Of a stretch of DNA of 64,000 nt, positions 36,814-46,391 are shown one piece after another. Position 1 is the stretch's first letter. Every line of letters starts with the position of its first letter. A model generated the notes under the pieces. It saw nothing but the letters and a program-made list of their open reading frames with translations. It ran no database searches and was not told the origin of the DNA. Origin of the DNA: Psychrobacter sp. Cmf 22.2 (GTDB taxonomy: Bacteria > Pseudomonadota > Gammaproteobacteria > Pseudomonadales > Moraxellaceae); NCBI RefSeq assembly GCF_001921745.1, contig NZ_MRYA01000001.1, positions 310,001-374,000 on the forward strand, given 5' to 3'. The position numbers were made by a program, and so were the translations under genes.

Positions 36814-36932
36814 TTATCACAACAAACTAAATCTTAATAAAGGGCGCTATTAACGGTCATTAATGACGCTATTTTTAAATTTGTTGTGATAAAACCTTTG
36901 AGACAACCACCGGAGAATAGGTGTCTCAAAGG
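36814..36932 (-). promoter_or_regulatory. Structured pstS-pstC spacer with attenuator-like hairpin
   Basis: On the minus strand, directly after pstS, CCTTTGAGACA pairs with TGTCTCAAAGG (36895-36905, 36922-36932) and is followed by TTTTATC, a partial terminator. A second exact 13-bp inverted repeat, TTATCACAACAAA (36814-36826) and its complement (36880-36892), encloses the rest of the spacer. This should lower pstCAB relative to pstS expression. Confidence 0.65.
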
Positions 36933-36966
36933 GGCTCACAAGTGCTGCTATACATATATAGACAAA

Positions 36967-38133
36967 CTACTGAGCTGGGGTGTAGACAGGTTGACCATCA
37001 TGGCCTTTGACTTCATTCCACTTGTCTTTAAACAGTGCCACTGCGGTATCAGAGAAAGGCACATAATCAAGCGCCATGGCACTATCATCACCTTGGGCAT
37101 ACGCCCAATCAAAGAAGTTCAACACGCCAGCCACTTGCTGCGGGTTTTCTGGCTGCTTGTGTACCAAGATAAAGGTAGCAGCAGCGATGGGCCACGCTTG
37201 CTCAGTCTCAGAGTTGGTGATGACTTTGTAAAAGCCTGCTTGCTGTGACCAATCGATGTCACCTGCCGCGGCAAAGGTCTCAGCGGATGGCTGCACGAAG
37301 TTACCCGCTGCGTTTTTTAGTGCGGCATGCGCCATGTTGTTTTGCTTGGCATAGGCATACTCGACGTAGCCGATAGCGTTTTTCATACGGTTGACGTAGC
37401 TTGATACGCCCTCGTTGCCTTTGCCGCCTGCCCCTGTGGCAGAGGTTGGCCATTTGACGGTTTTATCGACACCCACGCTGTCTTTCCAGTCAGTTGAAAC
37501 CTTCGCCAGATAATCGGTGAAGTTAAAGGTCGTGCCTGAGCCATCTGAGCGAAACACGGTGGTAATGGCAGCATCTGGCAGGGTCAAATCTGGGTTCATG
37601 GCGGTGATAGCAGGGTCATTCCATTTGCTAATTTTGCCCAGATAGATATCGGCTAGGGTTGCGCCGTCCAGCTTTAGCTCACCTGGCCCCACGCCATCGA
37701 TATTGACAATCGGTACCACGCCGCCGATGACGGTTGGAAACTGAATAAGACCTGCCGCGTCCAGCTCTTCAGGAGTCATGGGGGCATCGGACGCACCGAA
37801 GTCGACGGTTTTTGCTTGGATTTGTTTGATGCCACCTGAGGAGCCGATAGACTGATAGTTGACCTGACCGCCAGTCGCGGCATTGTAGTCATATGACCAT
37901 TTGGCATAGATAGGCTGCGGGAACGACGCGCCAGCACCAGTGATGTTCATGGCGATGTTTTCAGCTGATTTAAAATCGCTTGCTGGAGAAGATGTCGCTG
38001 TGCTGGTGGTTTCGGCCACTGTCACCGCGCTGGTGTTACTCTGCGCTGCTGACTCTGCAGGGTCGGTGGATTTATTACAAGCGGTGAGTACTAAGGTGCA
38101 ACTAACGGCGACTGCTAATAACGAATAACGCAT
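36967..38133 (-). CDS. pstS: Phosphate-binding lipoprotein PstS
   Basis: A 388-residue substrate-binding protein with a lipobox (LTACN, Cys about 19), a Ser/Thr-rich linker to about residue 60, then the mature PstS domain starting ITGAGASFPQPIYAKW. Phosphate-contact regions are ASF near the start, SSGGIKQ, FGASDAPM and RSDGSGTTFNFTDYL. It captures phosphate in the periplasm for PstCAB. First gene of the operon; a Pho box lies about 90 bp upstream. Confidence 0.96.
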   Translation of the reverse strand: MRYSLLAVAVSCTLVLTACNKSTDPAESAAQSNTSAVTVAETTSTATSSPASDFKSAENIAMNITGAGASFPQPIYAKWSYDYNAATGGQVNYQSIGSSGGIKQIQAKTVDFGASDAPMTPEELDAAGLIQFPTVIGGVVPIVNIDGVGPGELKLDGATLADIYLGKISKWNDPAITAMNPDLTLPDAAITTVFRSDGSGTTFNFTDYLAKVSTDWKDSVGVDKTVKWPTSATGAGGKGNEGVSSYVNRMKNAIGYVEYAYAKQNNMAHAALKNAAGNFVQPSAETFAAAGDIDWSQQAGFYKVITNSETEQAWPIAAATFILVHKQPENPQQVAGVLNFFDWAYAQGDDSAMALDYVPFSDTAVALFKDKWNEVKGHDGQPVYTPAQ

Positions 38134-38223
38134 GTAGGACTCCTAAAGTTTGACAACAACACAAATTTGAAAACAAAGCAAAAACGACTACCTGTGAGAT
38201 GCGTGGTAGTTTGCCAATCTTTC

Positions 38224-38241
38224 ATGACAGTTTGATGACAA
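38224..38241 (-). promoter_or_regulatory. Pho box upstream of pstS
   Basis: On the minus strand TTGTCATCAAACTGTCAT, two near-perfect TGTCA half-sites 11 bp apart, the PhoB binding pattern (CTGTCATAAAnCTGTCAT). It lies 91 bp before the pstS start. Confidence 0.88.
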
Positions 38242-38335
38242 TAGGAAATTTATCTTGTTAGCAGTGATATTTTAATTTTGTAAGCACAGATGAAGGAGAG
38301 GAGTATTTGCTTTAGTGTTAACATTTTTTGCCTAT

Positions 38336-38377
38336 CTACTACAAAAAAACAATATCCTACTACAAAAAAACAATATC
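38336..38377 (+). repeat. Perfect 21-bp tandem duplication
   Basis: A unit beginning CTACTACAAAAAAACAATAT occurs twice without a gap (38336-38356, 38357-38377). It sits in the 460-bp divergent region between pstS and the aldehyde oxidoreductase genes, which otherwise shows only the Pho box and AT-rich sequence. The period equals two helical turns. Confidence 0.85.
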
Positions 38378-38596
38378 GTAAGTTTTGCTGAGCATATTAA
38401 TGTATAGATTGTTTTGATTGTATTTTTCTATATTAATGATGACATTAGCGCATATTAAAGGCATAAAACTAGTCTGTGGTAATGTCAAAGTTAAATGTTC
38501 AATACGTCTTAATATTAAATAATCAATACTAAATAACTAGATGGATGGATAAAAAATCATCCGCAAATTCTTATCATCTGCCAGCGAGAAGCCAGC

Positions 38597-39268
38597 ATGT
38601 CTACTTTGACGTTAACGATAAATAAGCAGGATTATCAGCTTGATAATCTCGATCCGCGCACGACATTGCTCGATGTCTGTCGCCAACACTTGCAAATTAC
38701 CGGACCCAAAAAAGGCTGTGACCACGGTCAGTGCGGTGCTTGTACGATGCTCATCAATGGTGAGCGCATCAATTCCTGTTTGACCTTAGCCGTCATGCAC
38801 GATGGTGATGAGATTACCACTATCGAAGGCATCGGCATGCCTGAATCGTTATCAGCCTTGCAACAAGCCTTTAAAGATCATGATGCCTTTCAGTGTGGGT
38901 ATTGCACGCCAGGGCAGATCTGTTCAGCGACTGCTTTAATAGAAGAGGTGAAACAAAACTGGCCAAGCTATGTGACGACAGATCTCAAAAACCCGAATGG
39001 GTTATTAGTCCAAGAGATCGCTGAGCGTATGAGCGGTAATATTTGTCGCTGTTCTGCTTACCCAAACATCGTGGATGCCATCTCACAAGTGCTTAAGAGT
39101 GAAGTGTCAGGTAAGCGTGCTTCTTCTAGTGAAGAGACGACTACAAGTTCGCTGCAAGACTCGGCAGTAACAGGTATTTGGTCACCGCCGCCCAGTCAGT
39201 CCCAACTTGGTAACCAATCAGTAAACCATAATAAAACTGCCAGTAGCACAGCAGGAGGCCGCTCATGA
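38597..39268 (+). CDS. paoA: Aldehyde oxidoreductase 2Fe-2S subunit (PaoA-like)
   Basis: A 223-residue iron-sulfur subunit of the xanthine oxidase family. The plant-type cluster ligands are in CDHGQCGACTMLINGERINSC and the second cluster in QCGYCTPGQI and NICRCSAYPN. E. coli PaoA has a Tat export signal; none is present here, so this enzyme should be cytoplasmic. Residues about 170-223 are a Ser/Thr-rich tail not found in typical homologues. The stop overlaps the next start by 4 bp. Confidence 0.9.
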   Translation: MSTLTLTINKQDYQLDNLDPRTTLLDVCRQHLQITGPKKGCDHGQCGACTMLINGERINSCLTLAVMHDGDEITTIEGIGMPESLSALQQAFKDHDAFQCGYCTPGQICSATALIEEVKQNWPSYVTTDLKNPNGLLVQEIAERMSGNICRCSAYPNIVDAISQVLKSEVSGKRASSSEETTTSSLQDSAVTGIWSPPPSQSQLGNQSVNHNKTASSTAGGRS

Positions 39269-40257
39269 AACGCTTTGAATATATCCGTGCCCTCGAACCG
39301 CAGCAAGCGGTAATGTTTGCTACTCCTAAAGAGGCTTCATTTATCGCAGGCGGTACCAATTTACTCGATCTAATGAAGTTTGAGATTGAAACGCCAACCA
39401 AGCTGGTTGATGTGACACGCTTAGCGCTTGAACAGATTGAAGACACTGCTGATGGCGGCCTACGTATCGGAACCTTAGTGAGCAATAGCGATCTGGCCGC
39501 GCATCCTACCGTTATTGAAAACTACCCAGTATTGTCGCGGGCTATCTTAGCTGGAGCAACCGGACAGCTGCGTAACAAAGCGACGACTGGCGGTAACTTT
39601 TTACAGCGTACGCGCTGCTACTACTTTTATCATACCGATAGCCCTTGTAATAAGCGTGAACCCGGCACCGGCTGCCCTGCAATTAATGGTGAGAACCGCT
39701 CCCTTGCAATTTTAGGCACAAGTGACGCTTGTATTGCTCAGCACCCATCTGATATGGCAGTCGCTATGCGTCTGCTTGATGCAACGATTGAGACTGCCAA
39801 AACCGATGGCTCGACCCGGCAGATTCCAATAAAAGACTTTTATTGTCTGCCAAAGGACACCCCCCATATCGAAAACGTTTTAGAGTCGGGCGAGCTTATC
39901 ACACATGTCGTGCTGCCAGCGCCTATTAAAGGTATGCACACTTATGACAAAGTGCGTGACCGCGCCTCTTACGCTTTTGCGCTGGTATCGTGTGCAGCTG
40001 TGATAGACGCTGATGATAATGGCAATTTGGCGACAGTACGCTTAGCATTTGGTGGTATTGGTACTCAGCCATGGCGCAATGAAGACGTGGAAGATTTACT
40101 GACGGATACGCAGGGTGACGATGACACTATCAAGCAGGCAGCAGATTTGTTGTTAAAAAATGCTAAAGGTAGTGGTCAAAACGATTTCAAAATACCACTA
40201 ACACGCCGTTTGCTAAAACAAGTCATTAAGCGTGCACTAGCGGGCGAGGGAGCATAA
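39265..40257 (+). CDS. paoB: Aldehyde oxidoreductase FAD subunit (PaoB-like)
   Basis: A 330-residue FAD-binding subunit (CO dehydrogenase flavoprotein type). FAD contacts lie in FIAGGTNLLDLMK (about 30) and ATTGGNFLQRTRC (about 110). The RTRCYYFYHTDSPCNKREPGTGC region has the extra cysteines that in E. coli PaoB hold an unusual 4Fe-4S cluster, so the PaoABC type is favoured over xanthine dehydrogenase. Two bases separate it from the catalytic subunit gene. Confidence 0.9.
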   Translation: MKRFEYIRALEPQQAVMFATPKEASFIAGGTNLLDLMKFEIETPTKLVDVTRLALEQIEDTADGGLRIGTLVSNSDLAAHPTVIENYPVLSRAILAGATGQLRNKATTGGNFLQRTRCYYFYHTDSPCNKREPGTGCPAINGENRSLAILGTSDACIAQHPSDMAVAMRLLDATIETAKTDGSTRQIPIKDFYCLPKDTPHIENVLESGELITHVVLPAPIKGMHTYDKVRDRASYAFALVSCAAVIDADDNGNLATVRLAFGGIGTQPWRNEDVEDLLTDTQGDDDTIKQAADLLLKNAKGSGQNDFKIPLTRRLLKQVIKRALAGEGA

Positions 40258-40259
40258 TC

Positions 40260-42755
40260 ATGTCATTATTAGATTCAGTATTACCGTCAGAGCTTACCAA
40301 TAAAGAAAAAATGAATGAGCCTGTTGAAACATTATTCGACAAAACAGCAAGTAATTTGGTGGGTAAACCCATTAACCGCGTCGAGGGCTCGTTAAAGGTT
40401 AGCGGTCAGGCCCATTATTCGGCAGAGATTCAATTAGACAATAAAGTGTATGGTGTCTTGGTTAGCTCGACCATCGCAAAAGGAAAAGTTGAAAAAATCG
40501 ATAGCGACTCGATTGCAGATATTCCAGGTATTATTAAAGTCGTCACCGACCCTAAGCGCTTCTTACGTAACTCACAGCAAGGCGGTGAGACCGAAGCACC
40601 GACTCAGGGTGTGAGCGAGGTTTTTTATCATGGCGAGCCCATCGCAGTGGTTGTCGCTGAAACTTTTGAAGCAGCGACAGAAGGTGCCAAGGCGCTTAAA
40701 GTCACTTATAAAGATGAAACCGACCAAGCGGCTTTGGATTTTACTAAAGAGCTACCTAACGCCCACGAGGTAAATGAGAAAAAGGGTTCGGATAAGAATG
40801 CTAAGCACGGTGACCCAGAACAAGGCCTTGCTGATTCAGCTGTCACCCTTGATAGTGTGTACCATACTCCAAGTCAGAGCAATTCACCGATGGAACCGCA
40901 CGTTACTTTGGCACATTGGGAAGATGATAGGCTGGTTTTGTACACTTCAAACCAGATGATCGCCTCTTGTAAGCAGCAAGTGATGGACGCATTAGATTTG
41001 AATAAAGATCAAGTCGAGCTGATCTCATATTATGTGGGCGGCGGTTTTGGTAGTAAGCTTGGTATTGCACCAGAATCTATTGCTGCCGCTATTGCTTCTA
41101 AAGAAGTCGGTCGTCCGGTGCTGATTACTATGACGCGTCCGCAAGTGATGGAGGCGACGATAAGACGCTCAAACACTCGTCAGCGTATTGCTATTGGTTG
41201 TAATGAAGACGGTATTATTAATACCTTTATTCACGATACCACGACCAGCAATTTGCCAGGCGAGGCGTTCTTTGAACCAACAGCATTATCCACTCACTTC
41301 TTGTATCGTGGAGAGAATCGCCGCGTCAGCTATCAGATGGTGGATATGAATCACGTATTATCAGGCTCTATGCGTGCTCCTGGTGAAGCGGTGGGTATGA
41401 TTGCTGTTGAGTGTGCGATGGATGAGCTGGCGAACAAGCTTGAGATGGATCCTATTGAGCTGCGCCGCCGGAACGAACCTGAAGAAGACCCCAGCAAAGA
41501 GATTCCGTTCTCCACACGTCAGCTGGTCGCCTGTATGGAAAAAGGCGCTGAAGCATTTGGTTGGGATCAGCATAATCCCAAACCTGCCAGCCGACTAGAA
41601 GGCGACTGGTGGATAGGTACCGGTATGTCTGGCACCTCTCGTGGTAACACGTTACAACCCTCTGAAGCGCGGGCGATACTACAAGTAGATGGCTCAAAAG
41701 AGCTTGGCGTCAAAGCCATTATCGAAACTGATATGACAGATATTGGGACAGGTTCTTATACCGTCTTTACTCAGGTCGCAGCCGACTTACTGGGTCTGCC
41801 TATCGATCACATCGAGATGAAACTTGGCGACAGTGATTTGCCACCAGCATCAGGTTCTGGCGGTAGTTTTGGCGCGGCCAGTGCTGGTAGTGGGGTTTAT
41901 TTGGCTTGTGAGCAGTTACGCGCCATATTAGCCAAAAAAGTAGGTCTACATACCGATACCATTCGTATAGATAACGGTCAAATTAAAAAATCAGGTGAGC
42001 ATGAGTCTAGCAAGACAGAAGCGGCTATCGATGCGGGGAAAGAAAAAGTTACAGAGCTTGTTGATGAAAAATTGGCTAATAAAGTCTCAGGCTTGGTAGA
42101 TAAAGCCGTAGATTTGGCAGAAAAAGCGTCAGAGAAAACGGGTATACCGCTGCCAGAATCGGCATCAAAGCTAAAAACAGCAACCGAGCAATATGACTTC
42201 AGTAGTGATCAGTCCTATGCACTAGCCGATATCATCGCTGAGTTTGACGAGCAAGAAATCAGCGCCAAAGGCCAAATCAAACCAGGAAAAAATGAAAAAA
42301 ACCATCGCCAAGCCTCGTTTGGAGCCAACTTTGCTGAAGTTGCGGTACATAAAGTCACCGGTGAGATTCGCGTCAAACGTATGACTGGCGTGTATGCAGC
42401 AGGACGTATTCTCAACCATAAGTTGGCAACTTCACAGTGTTATGGCGGTATGATATTTGGAATTGGCTCTGCTTTGATGGAAGAGGTTATTCATGACAAG
42501 CATGATGGCCGCTTATGTAACCATGACCTTGCCGAGTACCATGTGCCCGTCAATGCTGACGTACCGCAGTTGGAGGTGATTTTGTTAGAAGAGGATGACC
42601 CCTATACCAACCCTATGCATATCAAAGGGATAGGAGAAACCTCCATTTCAGGTTCGGCGGCAGCCATTGCTAATGCCATCTATAATGCAGTCGGTGTGCG
42701 TGTTTATGATTTTCCGATTACGCTTGATAAGCTGCTTGCTGAGATGCCAGAGTAA
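40260..42755 (+). CDS. paoC: Aldehyde oxidoreductase molybdenum subunit (PaoC-like)
   Basis: An 831-residue molybdenum hydroxylase large subunit, about 100 longer than E. coli PaoC (732). Cofactor-binding segments are YYVGGGFGSKLG, GSMRAPGEAVGM, GTGSYTVFTQVAADLLG and SGGSFGAASAGSG; the catalytic glutamate is in the final KGIGETSISGSAAAI. The extra length is mostly a charged, helix-prone insert at about residues 575-650 (Lys/Glu/Ala repeats such as DKAVDLAEKASEKTG). With PaoAB it oxidises aldehydes to acids. A terminator follows at 42800. Confidence 0.9.
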   Translation: MSLLDSVLPSELTNKEKMNEPVETLFDKTASNLVGKPINRVEGSLKVSGQAHYSAEIQLDNKVYGVLVSSTIAKGKVEKIDSDSIADIPGIIKVVTDPKRFLRNSQQGGETEAPTQGVSEVFYHGEPIAVVVAETFEAATEGAKALKVTYKDETDQAALDFTKELPNAHEVNEKKGSDKNAKHGDPEQGLADSAVTLDSVYHTPSQSNSPMEPHVTLAHWEDDRLVLYTSNQMIASCKQQVMDALDLNKDQVELISYYVGGGFGSKLGIAPESIAAAIASKEVGRPVLITMTRPQVMEATIRRSNTRQRIAIGCNEDGIINTFIHDTTTSNLPGEAFFEPTALSTHFLYRGENRRVSYQMVDMNHVLSGSMRAPGEAVGMIAVECAMDELANKLEMDPIELRRRNEPEEDPSKEIPFSTRQLVACMEKGAEAFGWDQHNPKPASRLEGDWWIGTGMSGTSRGNTLQPSEARAILQVDGSKELGVKAIIETDMTDIGTGSYTVFTQVAADLLGLPIDHIEMKLGDSDLPPASGSGGSFGAASAGSGVYLACEQLRAILAKKVGLHTDTIRIDNGQIKKSGEHESSKTEAAIDAGKEKVTELVDEKLANKVSGLVDKAVDLAEKASEKTGIPLPESASKLKTATEQYDFSSDQSYALADIIAEFDEQEISAKGQIKPGKNEKNHRQASFGANFAEVAVHKVTGEIRVKRMTGVYAAGRILNHKLATSQCYGGMIFGIGSALMEEVIHDKHDGRLCNHDLAEYHVPVNADVPQLEVILLEEDDPYTNPMHIKGIGETSISGSAAAIANAIYNAVGVRVYDFPITLDKLLAEMPE

Positions 42756-42799
42756 TCTTAAATACGAGTACCGTTTTTAATAGAAACTGCTTTATTAAA

Positions 42800-42826
42800 G
42801 AAACCCGCTTAAGTAGCGGGTTTTTA
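42800..42826 (+). terminator. Terminator after paoC-like gene
   Basis: Stem AAACCCGCT / AGCGGGTTTTT around TAAGT. Confidence 0.85.
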
Positions 42827-42882
42827 CAACCTAACTGTTTGTAACACAAGCAAGTTATAACATAAGCAAAACAAGAGGCGTT

Positions 42883-44211
42883 ATGAATCAAATCGCTGAC
42901 ATTCTTAAGCTGGCACGCGAGGCTCAGCAACAAAAAGTTGATGCTGTACTGGTAACGGTGGTTCGTACCGAAGGTTCAGCATATCGCCGGGCTGGAGCTA
43001 TGATGCTCATTTTAGAGGATGGGCGTTCAGTGGGGATGATTAGTGGCGGCTGTCTTGAGCCACATATTATCAAACGCGCCTTTTGGCTGACTCGTAATGG
43101 CGCAAGCGTACAAGTCTACCAAACGGGTGATGATATTGCCTATACTGAGGATGGCAAGGCTAAACCTGATTCTGAGCTGACACAAAACGATGTGAGTGAC
43201 GAGTCGCATGATGATTTATACTATGAAATGGATGAAATGAATTTTGGTCTAGGCTGTAATGGGCGTGTACATGTATTGTTTGAGCGTCTGACATCCGCCA
43301 TGTCTTTATTAACTGCTGTTCAGCAAGTGCGTACAACTCAGCAGCCAAAAAAAATTGCAACCCTCATTCATTTTGCTAATCATCAAGATTCAAGCTCTAA
43401 ACTTAAAATCGGTATGCGTATTGATCTGGATAATTATACTGAGTCAGGACAAATCACCACAATTGGCGCTGATAGCATCGGTATCAATAACGGGTCAAAT
43501 CAAGCTGGAGCTAACACTTCAAGTGCGATCGTAGATACGGTTAAAAAGTTAGCACAACACGAGCTTATCGATAAAAATGCCGAGTACATCGTTGTAAAAG
43601 GTGATGACAATGATAACAATGGTGACAACGCTAACTTGGCAACAGGGTGGCTCGTACAAAGCATACAGCCACAGATACGTCTACTGATTTGCGGGGCAGG
43701 CAATGATGTCATGCCGCTGGTGACAATGGCAAAAATGCAAGATTGGCATGTCACAGTTATAGATAGTCGTCCAAGGTACGCGACTCGCTTACGTTTTTCT
43801 CAGACAGATATGGTGACGCAGTTGCCCCTTGATGCGACAGATGAGTTGCTGGCGCTAAGTGAAAATGCGGCAGTGGCGCTTATGTCACATAGTTTGACTC
43901 AAGACCGTACTCGCCTTGCAACCCTACTAGAGCATGCCAATCATTATAAGTACCTTGGACAATTAGGCCCGCGCTATCGTACCGAGCGTTTAATTAACGA
44001 GATTAGTGCGACCAAAGCTGACCCTAATGTTTTAAATGCAGGGATTAATAAACTGCATTATCCTATCGGCTATAAGTTAGGTGGTGATGGCCCTGAAGCC
44101 TTGGCACTTGGTATTATGGCAGAGATAAATGCGGTCATGCATAATCAAGTATCGCCAGCTAAATGTGTAGATTTAGACAATAGGGACGTAACTATGATGA
44201 GCCACGTATGA
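42883..44211 (+). CDS. paoD: XdhC/PaoD family molybdenum cofactor insertion chaperone
   Basis: A 442-residue XdhC/CoxI protein. N-terminal part: VRTEGSAYRRAGAMMLI and MISGGCLEPHI; C-terminal Rossmann part: LLICGAGNDVMPLVTMAKM with DSRPRYATRLRF and the LGQLGPRYRTERL end. These proteins hold the modified cofactor (sulfurated, and in PaoD the cytosine dinucleotide form) and load it into the catalytic subunit. An Asp/Asn-rich loop near residue 245 is unusual. It lies after a terminator but in the same direction as paoABC, and overlaps mocA by 4 bp. Confidence 0.87.
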   Translation: MNQIADILKLAREAQQQKVDAVLVTVVRTEGSAYRRAGAMMLILEDGRSVGMISGGCLEPHIIKRAFWLTRNGASVQVYQTGDDIAYTEDGKAKPDSELTQNDVSDESHDDLYYEMDEMNFGLGCNGRVHVLFERLTSAMSLLTAVQQVRTTQQPKKIATLIHFANHQDSSSKLKIGMRIDLDNYTESGQITTIGADSIGINNGSNQAGANTSSAIVDTVKKLAQHELIDKNAEYIVVKGDDNDNNGDNANLATGWLVQSIQPQIRLLICGAGNDVMPLVTMAKMQDWHVTVIDSRPRYATRLRFSQTDMVTQLPLDATDELLALSENAAVALMSHSLTQDRTRLATLLEHANHYKYLGQLGPRYRTERLINEISATKADPNVLNAGINKLHYPIGYKLGGDGPEALALGIMAEINAVMHNQVSPAKCVDLDNRDVTMMSHV

Positions 44212-44906
44212 TGACTCAAAATCATGCCGCTATTATTCTAGCGAGTGGATTAAGCCAGCGTTTGGGTGAAGCGAAACAACTCCTCCGCAAAGATGGTGAA
44301 CCCTTAATCTGCTATATGACCAAGATTGCATTAGCGACTCAGCCGCAAGCTATTATCATAGTTATTCCTGAGGATAATTCATTAATAGCAGAGGCGGTGG
44401 CTAAGTTGGCAGCACAGCATGCTGTTATTCACACGGTTGTAAATCCAGCACCCAAAATCGGTATGGCGCACAGTTTATATTTAGGTATAGATGCGTTAAA
44501 AGAGTTAGAGAGTCGCGAGAGTTTGGCAGTGGACCGAGTATTAATCATAGGCGTTGATCAAGTGCTTCTTAATAAAGAGCATTTGCAAGTCTTGCTGGCA
44601 GGGTCGCAGAGGGTAGTTGCTAGCAGATATAGCAGTTCAAATAATTGGAGTGATGAGCAAAATTTGGTTGAAAGTATCGCTAATAGTCCCTCAAACAAAA
44701 ATATTATTGGACTGCCTCTAGTCATTGATTACAAGCTACTAACGCAATGGCAAGTATCGCTAACAGGGGATAAAGGGTTACGTCACTTAATTAGAGGACT
44801 GGCGCCTCATCAAATGAGTACCGTAAAGAATCATCGACTCAGTTATGATATTGACACACCAAGTCAACTTGCTCATGCTAGAGCACAGAGATGGCTTGAT
44901 AGTTGA
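44208..44906 (+). CDS. mocA: MocA-type molybdenum cofactor cytidylyltransferase
   Basis: A 232-residue nucleotidyltransferase with the N-terminal motif ILASGLSQRLGEAKQLL and the metal-site GVDQV near residue 120. MocA turns Mo-molybdopterin into the cytosine dinucleotide cofactor used by PaoABC-type enzymes, which fits its overlap with the XdhC/PaoD gene. A guanylyltransferase (MobA) is encoded separately at 48121, so this one most likely serves the aldehyde oxidoreductase. Confidence 0.85.
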   Translation: MMTQNHAAIILASGLSQRLGEAKQLLRKDGEPLICYMTKIALATQPQAIIIVIPEDNSLIAEAVAKLAAQHAVIHTVVNPAPKIGMAHSLYLGIDALKELESRESLAVDRVLIIGVDQVLLNKEHLQVLLAGSQRVVASRYSSSNNWSDEQNLVESIANSPSNKNIIGLPLVIDYKLLTQWQVSLTGDKGLRHLIRGLAPHQMSTVKNHRLSYDIDTPSQLAHARAQRWLDS

Positions 44907-44972
44907 GATTGAGTGATTTTTACGTCACGGTTTTTTGATCTTTAATATTATAAATAAGAAAGAGTAACCCTT

Positions 44973-46268
44973 ATGATTACTATGGAAGAATTGCAATCAG
45001 CGATAAAGCTGCGCATAGACAATTACAACAATAACGACTTTCCTCTACAACAAAGAGTCATCAATAATTGTGAGCTATTGGATAGCCGCAATCAAATACT
45101 GGCGGAAGATATCAAATCAAATTTTGATATACCCAGACAAAACCTCTCTGCGATGGATGGCTATGCGATTGCTCAAGGCAGCGTGCTTGCCAAAGACGAC
45201 ACCATTGACATCATTGGGGAGTCGCAAGCGGGCAGTGCTTACACGGGTCAGCTTGTAGCGGGACAAGGCGTACGTATCTTTACAGGCGCAGTCGTGCCAA
45301 GTGACTGTGATACGGTTATCATGCAAGAGAACACCAGTTTTGCGGAGATAAAAGACACGGTTGATAAGTCGCAGACTTACGCGATAACGCTCACACAAGC
45401 GGCCAAAGTGAATAATAATATTCGCCGCCAAGGTGAAGAGATTAAGTCAGGTGAAGCGGTCTTAAAAGTAGGCAAACGTATTAACCCTGCTGACATTAGC
45501 CTACTTGCCAATTTAGGCATTAGCCAAGTAAAAGTATTTGAGCCACTTATCGTAGGACTACTTGCGACTGGCGATGAGCTTGTCGCTGTAGGTGATGAGC
45601 TCACAAGCCTTGCACAAATATATAATTCCAATACCCCAACTCTCAAGAGCCTGCTGGCAGATTTGCCCATTACCATTCGTGATTACGGCATTATTCCCGA
45701 TGATTTGGATAAGACGACTGCGGCTGTCAGTGCAGCTATGCAAGACTGTGATGTGCTGATCTCGACCGCTGGCGTATCGGTGGGCGATTATGATTTTTTG
45801 ACTACCGTCATCGAGCAGCTCGGGCAGATTAACCATTATAAAGTAGCGATGAAACCCGGCAAGCCCTTTGTGTTTGGTGAATTAAACAAAGAACTTGATA
45901 AACCAGTATTATACTTCGGCTTACCTGGCAACCCACTATCTACGGTAGTAGGCGCGCTGCAGTTTGTGTTACCAGCACTGTGGCAACTATCAGGGGCGGC
46001 CGTGTCAGAGCAGCCTATGCAGCTGAACCTCAAAGCGACACTGATGAATAACATTAAAAAATCAGTCGGTCGCAAAGACTTTCAGCGCGGTGTACTGTCG
46101 CAAAATGCAGCAGGTAGTTATCAAGTTGAGTGCTTTTTAAGTCAGCAATCACACAGAATCAAGCAGCTAAGCTATGCCAATTGTTTTATTGTGTTAGATA
46201 AGGACAGCGGCAATGTGGCAGCGGGCGATACCGTGACCGTACAGCCTTTTCCTTGGCTACATCGTTAA
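44973..46268 (+). CDS. moeA: Molybdopterin molybdenumtransferase MoeA
   Basis: A 431-residue MoeA. Domain marks: IPRQNLSAMDGYAI near the N-terminus, GVRIFTGAVVPSDCDTVIMQEN, the MoCF-type GVSVGDYDFL, and GKPFVFG...GLPGNPLSTVVG. It inserts molybdate into adenylated molybdopterin. Good ribosome binding site (AGAAAGAG). It follows mocA by 66 bp and is probably in the same transcript. Confidence 0.93.
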   Translation: MITMEELQSAIKLRIDNYNNNDFPLQQRVINNCELLDSRNQILAEDIKSNFDIPRQNLSAMDGYAIAQGSVLAKDDTIDIIGESQAGSAYTGQLVAGQGVRIFTGAVVPSDCDTVIMQENTSFAEIKDTVDKSQTYAITLTQAAKVNNNIRRQGEEIKSGEAVLKVGKRINPADISLLANLGISQVKVFEPLIVGLLATGDELVAVGDELTSLAQIYNSNTPTLKSLLADLPITIRDYGIIPDDLDKTTAAVSAAMQDCDVLISTAGVSVGDYDFLTTVIEQLGQINHYKVAMKPGKPFVFGELNKELDKPVLYFGLPGNPLSTVVGALQFVLPALWQLSGAAVSEQPMQLNLKATLMNNIKKSVGRKDFQRGVLSQNAAGSYQVECFLSQQSHRIKQLSYANCFIVLDKDSGNVAAGDTVTVQPFPWLHR

Positions 46269-46391
46269 ATAAGCACTTGCCAATTTACTATAAGATGACT
46301 ACAAGAAAACCCAAAATAAACGTTACAATAGGTTGATAAATTCGAATAAAAAAGTAATGCTGATAACCAGTAATACTGATGGCAGTAAATT

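Noticed and set aside
46269..46391. Molybdenum cofactor riboswitch before moaA
   Set aside because: The gap is only about 120 bases, AT-rich, and shows no extended helices of that class.
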